From contig NZ_JACHGF010000005.1 in NCBI RefSeq assembly GCF_014202275.1, positions 317,789-381,788 of the forward strand: DNA of 64,000 nt, in the 5' to 3' direction. The DNA is from Rhabdobacter roseus (GTDB lineage: Bacteria > Bacteroidota > Bacteroidia > Cytophagales > Spirosomataceae). Below the pieces are notes generated by a model. The model was not told the DNA's origin. It made no database searches and saw only the letters and a list, made by a program, of their open reading frames with translations. A program made the translations under genes and the position numbers. Shown in pieces: positions 26,106 to 33,504 of the stretch (its first letter is position 1; each line of letters opens with the position of its first letter).

Positions 26106-27692
26106 ATGAGCACGCAAGCGCAACAACAGCAGCTGATCGAAAAACTAAGGGAAATTAATCATCCCGAAGCGGTACTTTTGTTTTTTCGTTTCCTGAAAGA
26201 AATCGTCGATTTAACCAACCTGGCCGATTCGGACCCCCGGCTGTCGGTGGTTGTTCTCAAGAATGCTCCCGGCATTTCGGTCAATATCAACGCTTACCTG
26301 GGGCTTCGAATTCAAAAACACAAAGATACCCCTGAGTTATGGTTTGCGTTTCATAAGTCCTTTGTGGATACTTTAAAGGGTCCCGACTTCAAAGAGGTAC
26401 TTCGTGATTCTGATTACACCTGGCAACCCATTCCCTGGCAAGAGGCCGATCTGGACAAAGTAGACCTAGCCGCCAAGCAGGACTGGGAAAATTGCTTGCT
26501 GGAATTTACCGAAAAGTCGCGCAAGAGTCCGCACTTCAAAAAGCACAACTCCGCCGCCTACCGGGCGGCCGTCAACGAAGCTTTTCTGGGCGAAATTCTG
26601 GCGGCCTCGGCCCAGCCCACCTGGCAGGCAGGCGAGGTCAGCGAGCCGCAAGTACCCTACCCGGCTACCGCCCAGGTACCCTTCCCGCGCCCGGCCATTC
26701 CGCTCAACTACCTGCTGTACGGTCCGCCCGGCACGGGCAAAACCTACTACACGCAGCAGCTCATGCAGCAGGTACCCAGCCACTACTTCGTGACGTTCCA
26801 CCCGTCGTTCAGCTACGAAGAATTGATGGAAGGCCTGCGGCCCGACGTAGTGGGCGGCCAGCTGAGCTACCAAATCCGGAAGGGTGTTTTTTACGAAGCC
26901 TGCCTGACGGCCCTGCGCAAGGCGGGCTATGGTACCTACGAAGGCTGCCTGAGCGACACACCCGCAAACCGACGCCAGCGCCTGGCCGACGCCGAGCCGG
27001 TGCTGCTGGTCATTGACGAAATCAACCGCGCCAACGTGTCGGCTGTGCTGGGGGAGCTCATCACGCTGCTGGAACCCGACAAACGGCTCGGTGGCGAACG
27101 GGAGCAAACCGTCCAGCTGCCCTACTCGCGTCAGGTGTTTGGGGTACCTTCCAACCTGTATGTGCTAGGTACCTTGAATACCGCTGACCGCTCCATTGCC
27201 CTGCTCGACACCGCGCTACGCCGCCGCTTCGACTTTCGGGAGGTACCTCCCGAGCCCGAGCTGCTGGCCGGACGCCACATCGACGGCATCGACCTGCGGC
27301 TGCTCCTGCAAACGCTCAACCGGCGCATCGAAGCCCTCTACGACCGCGACCACGCCCTGGGCCACGCCTACCTGCTTCCGGTGCAAACCTACCCGGAGCT
27401 CTGCGATACCTTTCAGCAGAAGCTCATTCCGCTGCTGCGGGAATACTTCTACGACGACTGGGAGAAGATTCGGCTCGTACTGGGCGACAACGACCGCTGG
27501 GGCAAGCCCTTTGATCATCAGCTGGTACGCAGGCTTTCGCTGCCCGACCGGGAGCTGTTTGGCGAGGAGCTGCCGCGCCACGAGGAGTCGTATGTTTACG
27601 AAATCAATCCTTTTTTAACCAAAAAAGACTACGCTAACGTTCCTAAAGAAGCGTTTGTCTCCGTATACCACAAACCCAAAAATTCGCCATGA
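26106..27692 (+). CDS. McrB-like AAA+ ATPase without an McrC partner
   Basis: 528 residues. An N-terminal domain of ~195 residues of unknown type precedes an AAA+ module: Walker A GPPGTGKT (206-213), Walker B VLLVIDEINRAN (about 300-311), LGTLNTADRSIALLDTALRRRF (sensor I and arginine finger, with NTADRS corresponding to the GTP-specificity region of McrB), and a C-terminal lid. In McrBC the ATPase/GTPase translocates modified DNA and McrC cuts. No McrC-type nuclease is encoded on either side. Instead the stop codon overlaps the start of a secreted beta-barrel gene (ATGA). It may be a repurposed defence or remodelling ATPase; the N-terminal domain would set the target. Confidence 0.8.
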   Translation: MSTQAQQQQLIEKLREINHPEAVLLFFRFLKEIVDLTNLADSDPRLSVVVLKNAPGISVNINAYLGLRIQKHKDTPELWFAFHKSFVDTLKGPDFKEVLRDSDYTWQPIPWQEADLDKVDLAAKQDWENCLLEFTEKSRKSPHFKKHNSAAYRAAVNEAFLGEILAASAQPTWQAGEVSEPQVPYPATAQVPFPRPAIPLNYLLYGPPGTGKTYYTQQLMQQVPSHYFVTFHPSFSYEELMEGLRPDVVGGQLSYQIRKGVFYEACLTALRKAGYGTYEGCLSDTPANRRQRLADAEPVLLVIDEINRANVSAVLGELITLLEPDKRLGGEREQTVQLPYSRQVFGVPSNLYVLGTLNTADRSIALLDTALRRRFDFREVPPEPELLAGRHIDGIDLRLLLQTLNRRIEALYDRDHALGHAYLLPVQTYPELCDTFQQKLIPLLREYFYDDWEKIRLVLGDNDRWGKPFDHQLVRRLSLPDRELFGEELPRHEESYVYEINPFLTKKDYANVPKEAFVSVYHKPKNSP

Positions 27693-28429
27693 CTGCTACC
27701 GTAAACCGCCTGCTCGTATCCTTACTAGTTCTTTGCTGCGTGGCGGCTACCAGCCGGGCTCAAGGTACCTTACAAACCCTCTCGCTCACGGGCGGCTACA
27801 GCCTACCCGTGGGGAAGTTTGCCAGCGAGAATTTTAATGACCCGGAAGCGGGCCTGGCGGGTTCGGGCTACTTTGGCCAGCTTACCTACGAGCGCCGCTT
27901 CTGGCCCCGGCTGGGGTTTCGGGCTTCGGGAAGCCTCAATATTAACAACACCAACCCCGACCCGGTCATTGAACAATATAGCGCTTTGCTCCCTAATAAA
28001 GACACTTACTCCTGGCAAACCGACGCGGCCACCTGGCAGCTGGGCTCCGTGATGCTGGGGCCCATTGGGTACATTGACTTTGCGCGCTGGCAGCTCGAAG
28101 GACACGTGGTGGGCGGCATGATCTTCGCCAAATCGCCCAGCCTGACGGTGGCAGGTACTTCCTCAACCGGTACCAATCCGGTAGACGCCCGCGTATCCTC
28201 GGGCCAGACCAGCGCTTTTGGGTTTGGAGCCGGGGGTAGTTTGCGTGTTCCGCTGGCACGTCGGCTCTATTTTCAGCTCAGCGCCGACTGGATCGCCGCC
28301 CGCGCGGAGCTCAAAGACGTACCTACCTACGCTAAAATTGGTGCCTTCCCGGCCATCGAAATGCTTCGCACCGAAAAACGCTTCGTGGGCGTTGTGAACG
28401 TGGGGGCGGGGTTGGCCGTGGCTTTTTAA
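27689..28429 (+). CDS. Outer-membrane beta-barrel protein
   Basis: 246 residues. A signal peptide (LLVSLLVLCCVAATSRAQ) is followed by alternating strands with aromatic girdles (LSLTGGYSLPVG, YFGQLTYERRFWPRLGFRASGSLNI, LYFQLSADWIAARAEL) and a final VGAGLAVAF ending in phenylalanine, as in OmpA/OprF-like eight-strand barrels. Its ATG overlaps the TGA of the McrB-like gene, so the two are translationally coupled. This pairing of a cytoplasmic AAA+ protein with an outer-membrane barrel is unexpected and could be accidental packing. The GH26 gene follows 37 bases downstream, so all three genes may share a transcript. Confidence 0.75.
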   Translation: MTATVNRLLVSLLVLCCVAATSRAQGTLQTLSLTGGYSLPVGKFASENFNDPEAGLAGSGYFGQLTYERRFWPRLGFRASGSLNINNTNPDPVIEQYSALLPNKDTYSWQTDAATWQLGSVMLGPIGYIDFARWQLEGHVVGGMIFAKSPSLTVAGTSSTGTNPVDARVSSGQTSAFGFGAGGSLRVPLARRLYFQLSADWIAARAELKDVPTYAKIGAFPAIEMLRTEKRFVGVVNVGAGLAVAF

Positions 28430-28466
28430 AGTACCTCTCTGGGTTTTCCATCAATCTATCCTCTTC

Positions 28467-29597
28467 ATGAAAAAGTACCTTCTCGGGCTGCTGGTGCTGA
28501 CGCTGCTAGTACCCCACGCAACCTGGGCACAAAAACGAAAACCCATCGACGCGCAGGCCACGCCAGAAACCCGAGCTCTCTACAAAAACCTGCGCAAGCT
28601 TTCCAAACGGCACACGCTCTTTGGCCACCAGCACGCCACGGAGTACGGCCACGGCTGGGCGGGCGAGCCCGACCGCTCCGACGTGAAGTCCGTGACGGGC
28701 TCGCATCCGGCCGTGATCGGCGTCGATTTCAGCGGCTTTTCAGGGCGCTCGCCGGAGGCCATCCGGCAAGACCGGGAGGCCCTGCGCCAAAACGTAGTAG
28801 ACACCTACAACCGCGGCGGCGTCACGACCGTAGCCTGGCACTTTCCTAATCCGGTGTCGGGCGGGGGCTTTTACTGGAAAGACTCCGTATCGCTCCCGGC
28901 CGTCAGGTACCTCATTCCTGGCGGCCAGGCGCACGAAACCTACAAGGAAATCCTGCGCACCATCGGCGACTGGGCCCACAGCGTGCGGGGGGCCGACGGG
29001 CAGCTGGTGCCGGTTATTTTCCGGCCCTACCACGAGTTCGACGGCGGGTGGTTTTGGTGGGGCAAGCCGCATTGTACCCGCGAGGAGTTCATCGCCCTCT
29101 GGCGCTTCACCGTGTCGTACCTGCGCGACAGCCTCCAGGTACACAACTTCCTGTATGCTTTCTCACCCGACAATAATTTTCATACGCAGGCGGAATTTCT
29201 GGAAAGGTACCCCGGCGACGAATGGGTGGATATGGTAGGCATGGACAACTACGCCGACCTGGGCCGCGACCGCTACGCCGTCGACACCGCCGCTCTGAAG
29301 CTCAGGGTAGTGTCGGACTACGCCCGGAAGGCGGGCAAACTCGCCGCTTTTACCGAAACCGGTTTGGAGTCGATCCCCGACAGTACCTGGTGGACGGGTA
29401 CTTTACTGAAAGCCATGCGGACCCACCGACTGCGGCTGGCCTACGTACTGGTGTGGCGCAACGACATCCGTAGCCCCACGCACTACTACGCGCCCTTCCC
29501 CGGCCACCTCAGCGTACCCAACTTTATGAAGTTCTACGACGACCGCTATACGTTGTTTGAAAAAGACCTGAAAAATATCTACGGCAAGAAACGGTAA
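28467..29597 (+). CDS. Glycoside hydrolase family 26 beta-mannanase
   Basis: 376 residues with a signal peptide (KYLLGLLVLTLLVPHATWAQ). The GH26 (clan A TIM barrel) pattern is clear: LFGHQHATEYG, VGSHPAVIGVDFSGF-like TGSHPAVIGVDFSGF, VAWHFPNP, the acid/base glutamate in FRPYHEFDGGWFWWG (about residue 190), and the nucleophile glutamate in AAFTETGLESI (about residue 298). GH26 enzymes cleave beta-1,4-mannan backbones; some act as beta-1,3-xylanases or lichenases. It is exported, probably to the periplasm or surface. No SusC/D pair lies immediately beside it, so it sits outside the two glycan-import loci. Confidence 0.9.
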   Translation: MKKYLLGLLVLTLLVPHATWAQKRKPIDAQATPETRALYKNLRKLSKRHTLFGHQHATEYGHGWAGEPDRSDVKSVTGSHPAVIGVDFSGFSGRSPEAIRQDREALRQNVVDTYNRGGVTTVAWHFPNPVSGGGFYWKDSVSLPAVRYLIPGGQAHETYKEILRTIGDWAHSVRGADGQLVPVIFRPYHEFDGGWFWWGKPHCTREEFIALWRFTVSYLRDSLQVHNFLYAFSPDNNFHTQAEFLERYPGDEWVDMVGMDNYADLGRDRYAVDTAALKLRVVSDYARKAGKLAAFTETGLESIPDSTWWTGTLLKAMRTHRLRLAYVLVWRNDIRSPTHYYAPFPGHLSVPNFMKFYDDRYTLFEKDLKNIYGKKR

Positions 29598-29630
29598 AAG
29601 TACCCGTGGAGGCATGAGCCGGGGTACTTT
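29597..29630 (+). terminator. GTAC-armed hairpin after GH26 gene
   Basis: AAAGTACCC (29597-29605) is exactly complementary to GGGTACTTT (29622-29630). The left arm touches the GH26 stop codon, and the right arm ends in Ts, as in an intrinsic terminator. Confidence 0.5.
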
Positions 29631-29660
29631 GTCATTACCGATATATAGCACAGGTACTTT

Positions 29661-29747
29661 TCAGTAGCTCTTTTTCCGCAGGATGATAACTAAAAGTACC
29701 AGGTAGGCAGTCATCAGAATCGACATTCCCAACGCTAGCTTTTCCAT
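29661..29747 (-). CDS. 28-residue single-helix membrane peptide
   Basis: The minus strand encodes MEKLALGMSILMTAYLVLLV followed by IILRKKSY, then TGA. This is a textbook minimal transmembrane peptide: a short N-terminus, about 18 hydrophobic residues, and a positive RKK C-terminus that predicts orientation by the positive-inside rule. It sits in the gap between the GH26 and Hsp20 genes, downstream of the Hsp20 gene on the same strand but separated by a terminator hairpin. I know no family. The composition and intact frame make chance less likely, but with 28 codons it is not excluded. Confidence 0.4.
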   Translation of the reverse strand: MEKLALGMSILMTAYLVLLVIILRKKSY

Positions 29748-29781
29748 ACGCACGGCTATTTTTTATTGATTAAAAGGAAGG

Positions 29782-29820
29782 AGCAGGAAGTACCTGATTA
29801 CAGGTACCCCCTGCTTTTTT
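29782..29820 (-). terminator. Terminator hairpin downstream of Hsp20 gene
   Basis: The arms 29782-29796 and 29801-29815 pair with a four-base ATTA loop. The two mismatches on the plus strand (A-C) become G-U wobble pairs on the minus strand, which fits termination of the minus-strand Hsp20 transcript. A six-T run follows the right arm on the plus strand. The inner stem is GTACCTG/CAGGTAC, another copy of the iterated word. Confidence 0.6.
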
Positions 29821-29845
29821 CAAACAACGACCTGTGCCCAGGTAC

Positions 29846-30301
29846 TTAGGCAATTTCGATCACCCGCGCGGGTTTGGGCTTGGCCTCCTCGCGCTTGGGC
29901 AGTACTACGTGCAGCACGCCGTCGGCGTAGCGGGCGTCTATTTTTTCGGTATCCACTACCTCGGGCAACGAGAACGAGCGCACAAAGCTTTGGTAGCTAA
30001 ATTCGCGCCGCGTGTAGTTGGCGTTTTGGTCTTCTTCTTCGCGGCTCTCCTTGCGCTCCGAGGAGATCGAAAGTACCTGGTGGTTTAGTTCAATCTTAAA
30101 ATCTTCTTTTTTCAGTCCGGGTGCGGCCATCTCCACGGCAAACTGCTCGTCATCCTCCCGGATATTAACGGCCGGCAGGGTGGTGTTGGTGGTAGAGAAG
30201 TTACGGCTGGACCATTCAAACAAGTCGTTCGAGATGAGGCGGTCAACGAGGTTGTCAAAAGGGCTGACCGATAGCTTGGGGTTTCTTTTAACAAGTGTCA
30301 T
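29846..30301 (-). CDS. Hsp20/alpha-crystallin family small heat-shock protein
   Basis: 151 residues. A short N-terminal arm (FDNLVDRLISNDLFEW) precedes the alpha-crystallin domain (about residues 42-140): LPAVNIREDDEQFAVEMAAPGLKKEDFKIEL, the FVRSFSLPEVVD strand and the signature ADGVLHVVLPK. A short C-terminal tail with PARVIEIA carries the I-x-I-like anchor. It is an ATP-independent cytoplasmic holdase that binds unfolding proteins. An unusually clear GAGG precedes the ATG on the minus strand. The 213-base region upstream shows no TAnnTTTG box. Confidence 0.92.
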   Translation of the reverse strand: MTLVKRNPKLSVSPFDNLVDRLISNDLFEWSSRNFSTTNTTLPAVNIREDDEQFAVEMAAPGLKKEDFKIELNHQVLSISSERKESREEEDQNANYTRREFSYQSFVRSFSLPEVVDTEKIDARYADGVLHVVLPKREEAKPKPARVIEIA

Positions 30302-30509
30302 AATTACCTCTTTTTTAATGTGGTTTATAACTGTTTCTTACGGGTTTTTAACCCTAATTTTTTCCTAAACAATTTTTTTGCCAAGCGGTAGAAAATAAGA
30401 CAAAATAGCCCTTGAAAGGCTCCAATCCACGATGATCAGGCCCACTCAATGACAAATTGACATTTTTGAAGGTGGTATTTTTGGCAGAATTAGACCCACA
30501 GCTTCCGGG

Positions 30510-30525
30510 GTACCTTACAAGGTAC
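30510..30525. terminator. GTAC palindrome across a stop codon
   Basis: GTACCTT-AC-AAGGTAC (30510-30525) is a perfect seven-base stem spanning the TAA (30517-30515) of the minus-strand membrane protein gene. Flanking GCTTCC (30501-30506) and GGAAGC (30535-30540) could extend it. Confidence 0.4.
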
Positions 30526-30970
30526 TTTCAGGGCTGGAAGCGTGCCTCTGTGGAAAGCTCAGGTACAGAAAAACCAACGTGAAGACGAGGCTAATCAGGG
30601 CGGGAAATACCGAGCCCGGCCCCTGGTAGAGCCCATTGCCCAGCGCCGAGTCGGACGTGCGGAAGTCCAGGTAGGTATAGTACCCATGCACCACAAACAG
30701 TAGCCTCGAAAAGGCCCGCTTCTGCCGCAGGCTCTCGGCATAGTAGCCCACGCAACCAATGAGCAGCCCCAGCACGATCATGTGCGTATAAACCCAGGCG
30801 ATGGCGTCGTAGTAATGGGGCGAAGCCAGGGTAGCTTCGGGTACCTTAAAAGTACCCATGCTTTCCATGAGCCCCTGCGCAAACAAACTACCCGCCAGGA
30901 ATACGTACAAGGTCCCAACGGTGAGGCAGCAGGCCCGAAAACCCGGCAAAAAACGTCGATAGGTAGCCAT
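30515..30970 (-). CDS. Four-helix integral membrane protein, unknown family
   Basis: 151 residues with about four hydrophobic helices: residues ~12-32, 58-78, 88-100 and 120-138. A cluster of aromatic residues (LLFVVHGYYTYLDFRTSD) sits between helices three and four. I do not recognise the family. It lies on the minus strand between the sulfatase end and the Hsp20 start, with a GTAC palindrome across its stop codon. It has no obvious partner. Confidence 0.6.
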   Translation of the reverse strand: MATYRRFLPGFRACCLTVGTLYVFLAGSLFAQGLMESMGTFKVPEATLASPHYYDAIAWVYTHMIVLGLLIGCVGYYAESLRQKRAFSRLLFVVHGYYTYLDFRTSDSALGNGLYQGPGSVFPALISLVFTLVFLYLSFPQRHASSPESTL

Positions 30971-31062
30971 ACAACCCTAAAGTACTTTGCTCCCTATAAC
31001 TACTTATAAGCAAATCCATTAGACTACATTCACTTGAAAAAAAATTGTAGAAGTCTGTTCGT

Positions 31063-32472
31063 TTAATACAAAGCTTTGCGTTTGGTCAGCGGAAATTCAG
31101 GGTGCTCGGTGCGCGTACGGGTCATGAATGATTCGATTTTTGCCACAATAGCCGGATGCTTGGCGGACAGATCCGTGGTTTCTCCCTCGTCATCCCGCAG
31201 GTTGTAGAGTTCAAAAGGCTTTTCGTAGCGTTTGATTCCTTTCCACGGCCCCATGAGCACCGCCTGGATGGGGCCTTCGCGCTCGTTCACTTCCCAGTAA
31301 AAGTACTCGTGCTCGCGCTGCGCTTTCGGCTTGCCGAGCAGCGTTGGCAAGTACGAGATCCCATCAATGGGGGTAGTTGGTTTCACTCCGGCCAGCTCAC
31401 AGGCCGTAGGCAGGAAGTCCCAAAAAGCGCTGGCGTGATCGGACAAGGCTCCGGCCTTGATGTGGCCGGGCCAGCGGGCCACGAAAGGTACCCTAATGCC
31501 CCCTTCGTACAGCTGCAGCTTACCGCCCCGGTACGGCCCGTTGCTATCGAAAAATCCGTTGTCGAAGCCCGGACCGTTGTCACTGGACAAAATAACCAGC
31601 GTGTTTTCGTCTATTCCTTGCTTTTTTAATTCGGTCATGATCTGCCCGACGTACCGGTCCAGGCGGGAAACCATGCCCGCATAGGCCAGATTCCCGTCCG
31701 GGTCGTGGTGGTAGTGCGCTACCGTCATGGGGCGCTCGGGCCAGCCCAGGTTCAGGTAGGGCTGCTTGGAGTCATCGGGTACGGTTAGCTCGTTGTGCGG
31801 TAGGGTAAAAGGCAAGTACAAAAAAAAGGGCGCCGCTTTGTGCGCCTGGATAAAGCCCAAGGCTTCGCTGGTAAAGGAATCATTGGAATAAGTACCTACT
31901 TTATGGGCGCAATCATTGCCTGGAAGCAGTACTTTATCGTTATTTTTCCAGAGGTAGGCTGGGTAGTAATGGTGGGCTTCGCGGTGGGTTCTGAAGCCAT
32001 AAAAGTAGTCGAAGCCCTGAGCCAAGGCATTTCCCGTGGTGCCCCCTTCGTCCAAGCCCCACTTGCCGATAATGCCCGTTTTGTAGCCTGCCCGCTTCAA
32101 TTCTTCGGCTACCGTGATATCTTCCAGAAGCAGGTCAGCGGGCTTGCCGTTGAGGCTCCACTCTGATAGCTCCCGCACGGTAGCGTGGGCCGTGTGGATG
32201 CCCGTCAGCAGCGCAGCCCGTGACGGCCCGCACACAGAACTACCCGCGTAGTGTTGCCGAAAAGACATCCCTTCGGCGGCCAGGCGATCCAGGTGGGGCG
32301 TTTTTATTTTGGTCTGCCCGTTAAAACCCACATCGCCATAACCCAAATCATCGGCCAGAATAAAGATGATGTTCGGCTTCTTGGCTGCTACCGGCTCCAT
32401 TAGTTTCCCCGAAAAACTTAGCAGAAGAGCCATGCTCAGGCCTAGTAGGGATATGACTTTCAGACGTTTCAT
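31063..32472 (-). CDS. Secreted arylsulfatase (S1 family)
   Basis: 469 residues with an N-terminal signal (VISLLGLSMALLLSFSG). The sulfatase core starts at KPNIIFILADDLGYGDVG, with metal-binding Asp41 and Asp42. The catalytic motif is VCGPSRAALLTG, where Cys81 would become formylglycine through an anaerobic or FGE-type maturase. Further metal-site residues lie in LVILSSDNGPG and GGIRVPFVARWPGH. It hydrolyses sulfate esters, probably from a sulfated glycan. The start is one base from the GDPD gene stop on the same strand, so the two are co-transcribed at the end of locus A. This makes a sulfated, phosphodiester-bearing polymer a possible substrate, by inference only. Confidence 0.9.
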   Translation of the reverse strand: MKRLKVISLLGLSMALLLSFSGKLMEPVAAKKPNIIFILADDLGYGDVGFNGQTKIKTPHLDRLAAEGMSFRQHYAGSSVCGPSRAALLTGIHTAHATVRELSEWSLNGKPADLLLEDITVAEELKRAGYKTGIIGKWGLDEGGTTGNALAQGFDYFYGFRTHREAHHYYPAYLWKNNDKVLLPGNDCAHKVGTYSNDSFTSEALGFIQAHKAAPFFLYLPFTLPHNELTVPDDSKQPYLNLGWPERPMTVAHYHHDPDGNLAYAGMVSRLDRYVGQIMTELKKQGIDENTLVILSSDNGPGFDNGFFDSNGPYRGGKLQLYEGGIRVPFVARWPGHIKAGALSDHASAFWDFLPTACELAGVKPTTPIDGISYLPTLLGKPKAQREHEYFYWEVNEREGPIQAVLMGPWKGIKRYEKPFELYNLRDDEGETTDLSAKHPAIVAKIESFMTRTRTEHPEFPLTKRKALY

Positions 32473-32473
32473 G

Positions 32474-33418
32474 CTAGTTGAAATAGTTTTTCTTGGAAGA
32501 AGAAGGTACCTTCAGCAAGGGTTTAAGCGCGTGTCCGGCTTCAATGGCCAGGTCGGCTTCAATGATATCTGCTCCGGTCTGGATAATGCCTCGGTAGCCT
32601 TGCGTCAGTTCCGCCGCTTTGATTTCCCCTTTACTATATTGGATATCGTAGTTACGCGAACTTCCCACGATACACATCGCTCCTCGCTGGTGTATGGCCC
32701 GGAAGAGCTCCGGATCTTTGCCCAGGGTATGGCTCACAAAGACCACCACGTTTTTCCAGGGCACGCCCGTTTGGTCAAACTCCTTTACCTTCTCCATGGT
32801 CCCCAGCATCACCTCCATCAAGATATTCTGATTCAACTGGTAGCACTTTTTGGCATCTTCGTGGCTGTAGGCCATCACCACGGCATGGCTTTCGGCCCCG
32901 TGCTCTTCGATTTTCCGGACGCGCGCTTCTATTGGTACATCCTTCATGTCCAATACCAAAATGGTTTTTCCCCTGGCCCACTCCAAGGCTTCGTCGAGGG
33001 TAGGCATGTGGTAAGGCGTTACATTGCCTTCGGTATCTTTCAGCCTCAGTTTTTTAAGTTCGTCCAGCGTATAGTCCGACACTTTCCCCTGGCCAGTGCT
33101 GGTGCGGTTGAGGGTGGGGTCGTGCATAAGCACTATGGCGCTGTCTTTGGTATAGTGTGGATCTACCTCCAAAATAGCATGAACCTGACGGAGAGTATTC
33201 TCGAACGTCGGTAGGCAGTTCTCAGGAAATCCTTTCCGGGCCCCACCCCGATGGGCGCTGACAAACGGAATACGATCGGGCGTATAGGCAAAAAAACGCT
33301 TTAGATCTGCCGTGTTCTTGACCTGAATGGTATGGAGGTCGGGAGCGGCGTTGAACCCGCAAAAACTACCCAAACCAACGGCCAGGGCTAGTCCAATAAT
33401 GGAAAGTACATACTTCAT
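32474..33418 (-). CDS. Glycerophosphodiester phosphodiesterase family protein
   Basis: 314 residues with an N-terminal hydrophobic signal or anchor (LSIIGLALAVGLGSFCG). The GDPD TIM-barrel motifs are intact: SAHRGGARKGFPENC (His56, Arg57, Glu66), LEVDPHYTKD (Glu84, Asp86) and LMHDPTLNRTSTG (His99, Asp100), which together bind calcium and act as acid/base. It splits glycerophosphodiesters or related phosphodiesters to alcohols and glycerol-3-phosphate. It is sandwiched between SusD and the sulfatase in locus A, after a terminator hairpin, so its transcription may rely on readthrough. Confidence 0.9.
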   Translation of the reverse strand: MKYVLSIIGLALAVGLGSFCGFNAAPDLHTIQVKNTADLKRFFAYTPDRIPFVSAHRGGARKGFPENCLPTFENTLRQVHAILEVDPHYTKDSAIVLMHDPTLNRTSTGQGKVSDYTLDELKKLRLKDTEGNVTPYHMPTLDEALEWARGKTILVLDMKDVPIEARVRKIEEHGAESHAVVMAYSHEDAKKCYQLNQNILMEVMLGTMEKVKEFDQTGVPWKNVVVFVSHTLGKDPELFRAIHQRGAMCIVGSSRNYDIQYSKGEIKAAELTQGYRGIIQTGADIIEADLAIEAGHALKPLLKVPSSSKKNYFN

Positions 33419-33455
33419 AGAATCAGCTAGATTACAGGATTTGAAAAAGGGTAGT

Positions 33456-33492
33456 GCGCGGGCAAGCCCATGAAAGGGGTGCTTGCCCGCGC
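33456..33492 (-). terminator. Terminator between SusD and GDPD genes of locus A
   Basis: GCGCGGGCAAGC (33456-33467) is exactly complementary to GCTTGCCCGCGC (33481-33492). On the minus strand the stem is followed by ACTACCC and a T5 run. It would stop most transcripts after susD and let a fraction continue into the GDPD and sulfatase genes. Confidence 0.6.
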
Positions 33493-33504
33493 GATCGTTG
33501 TCCC

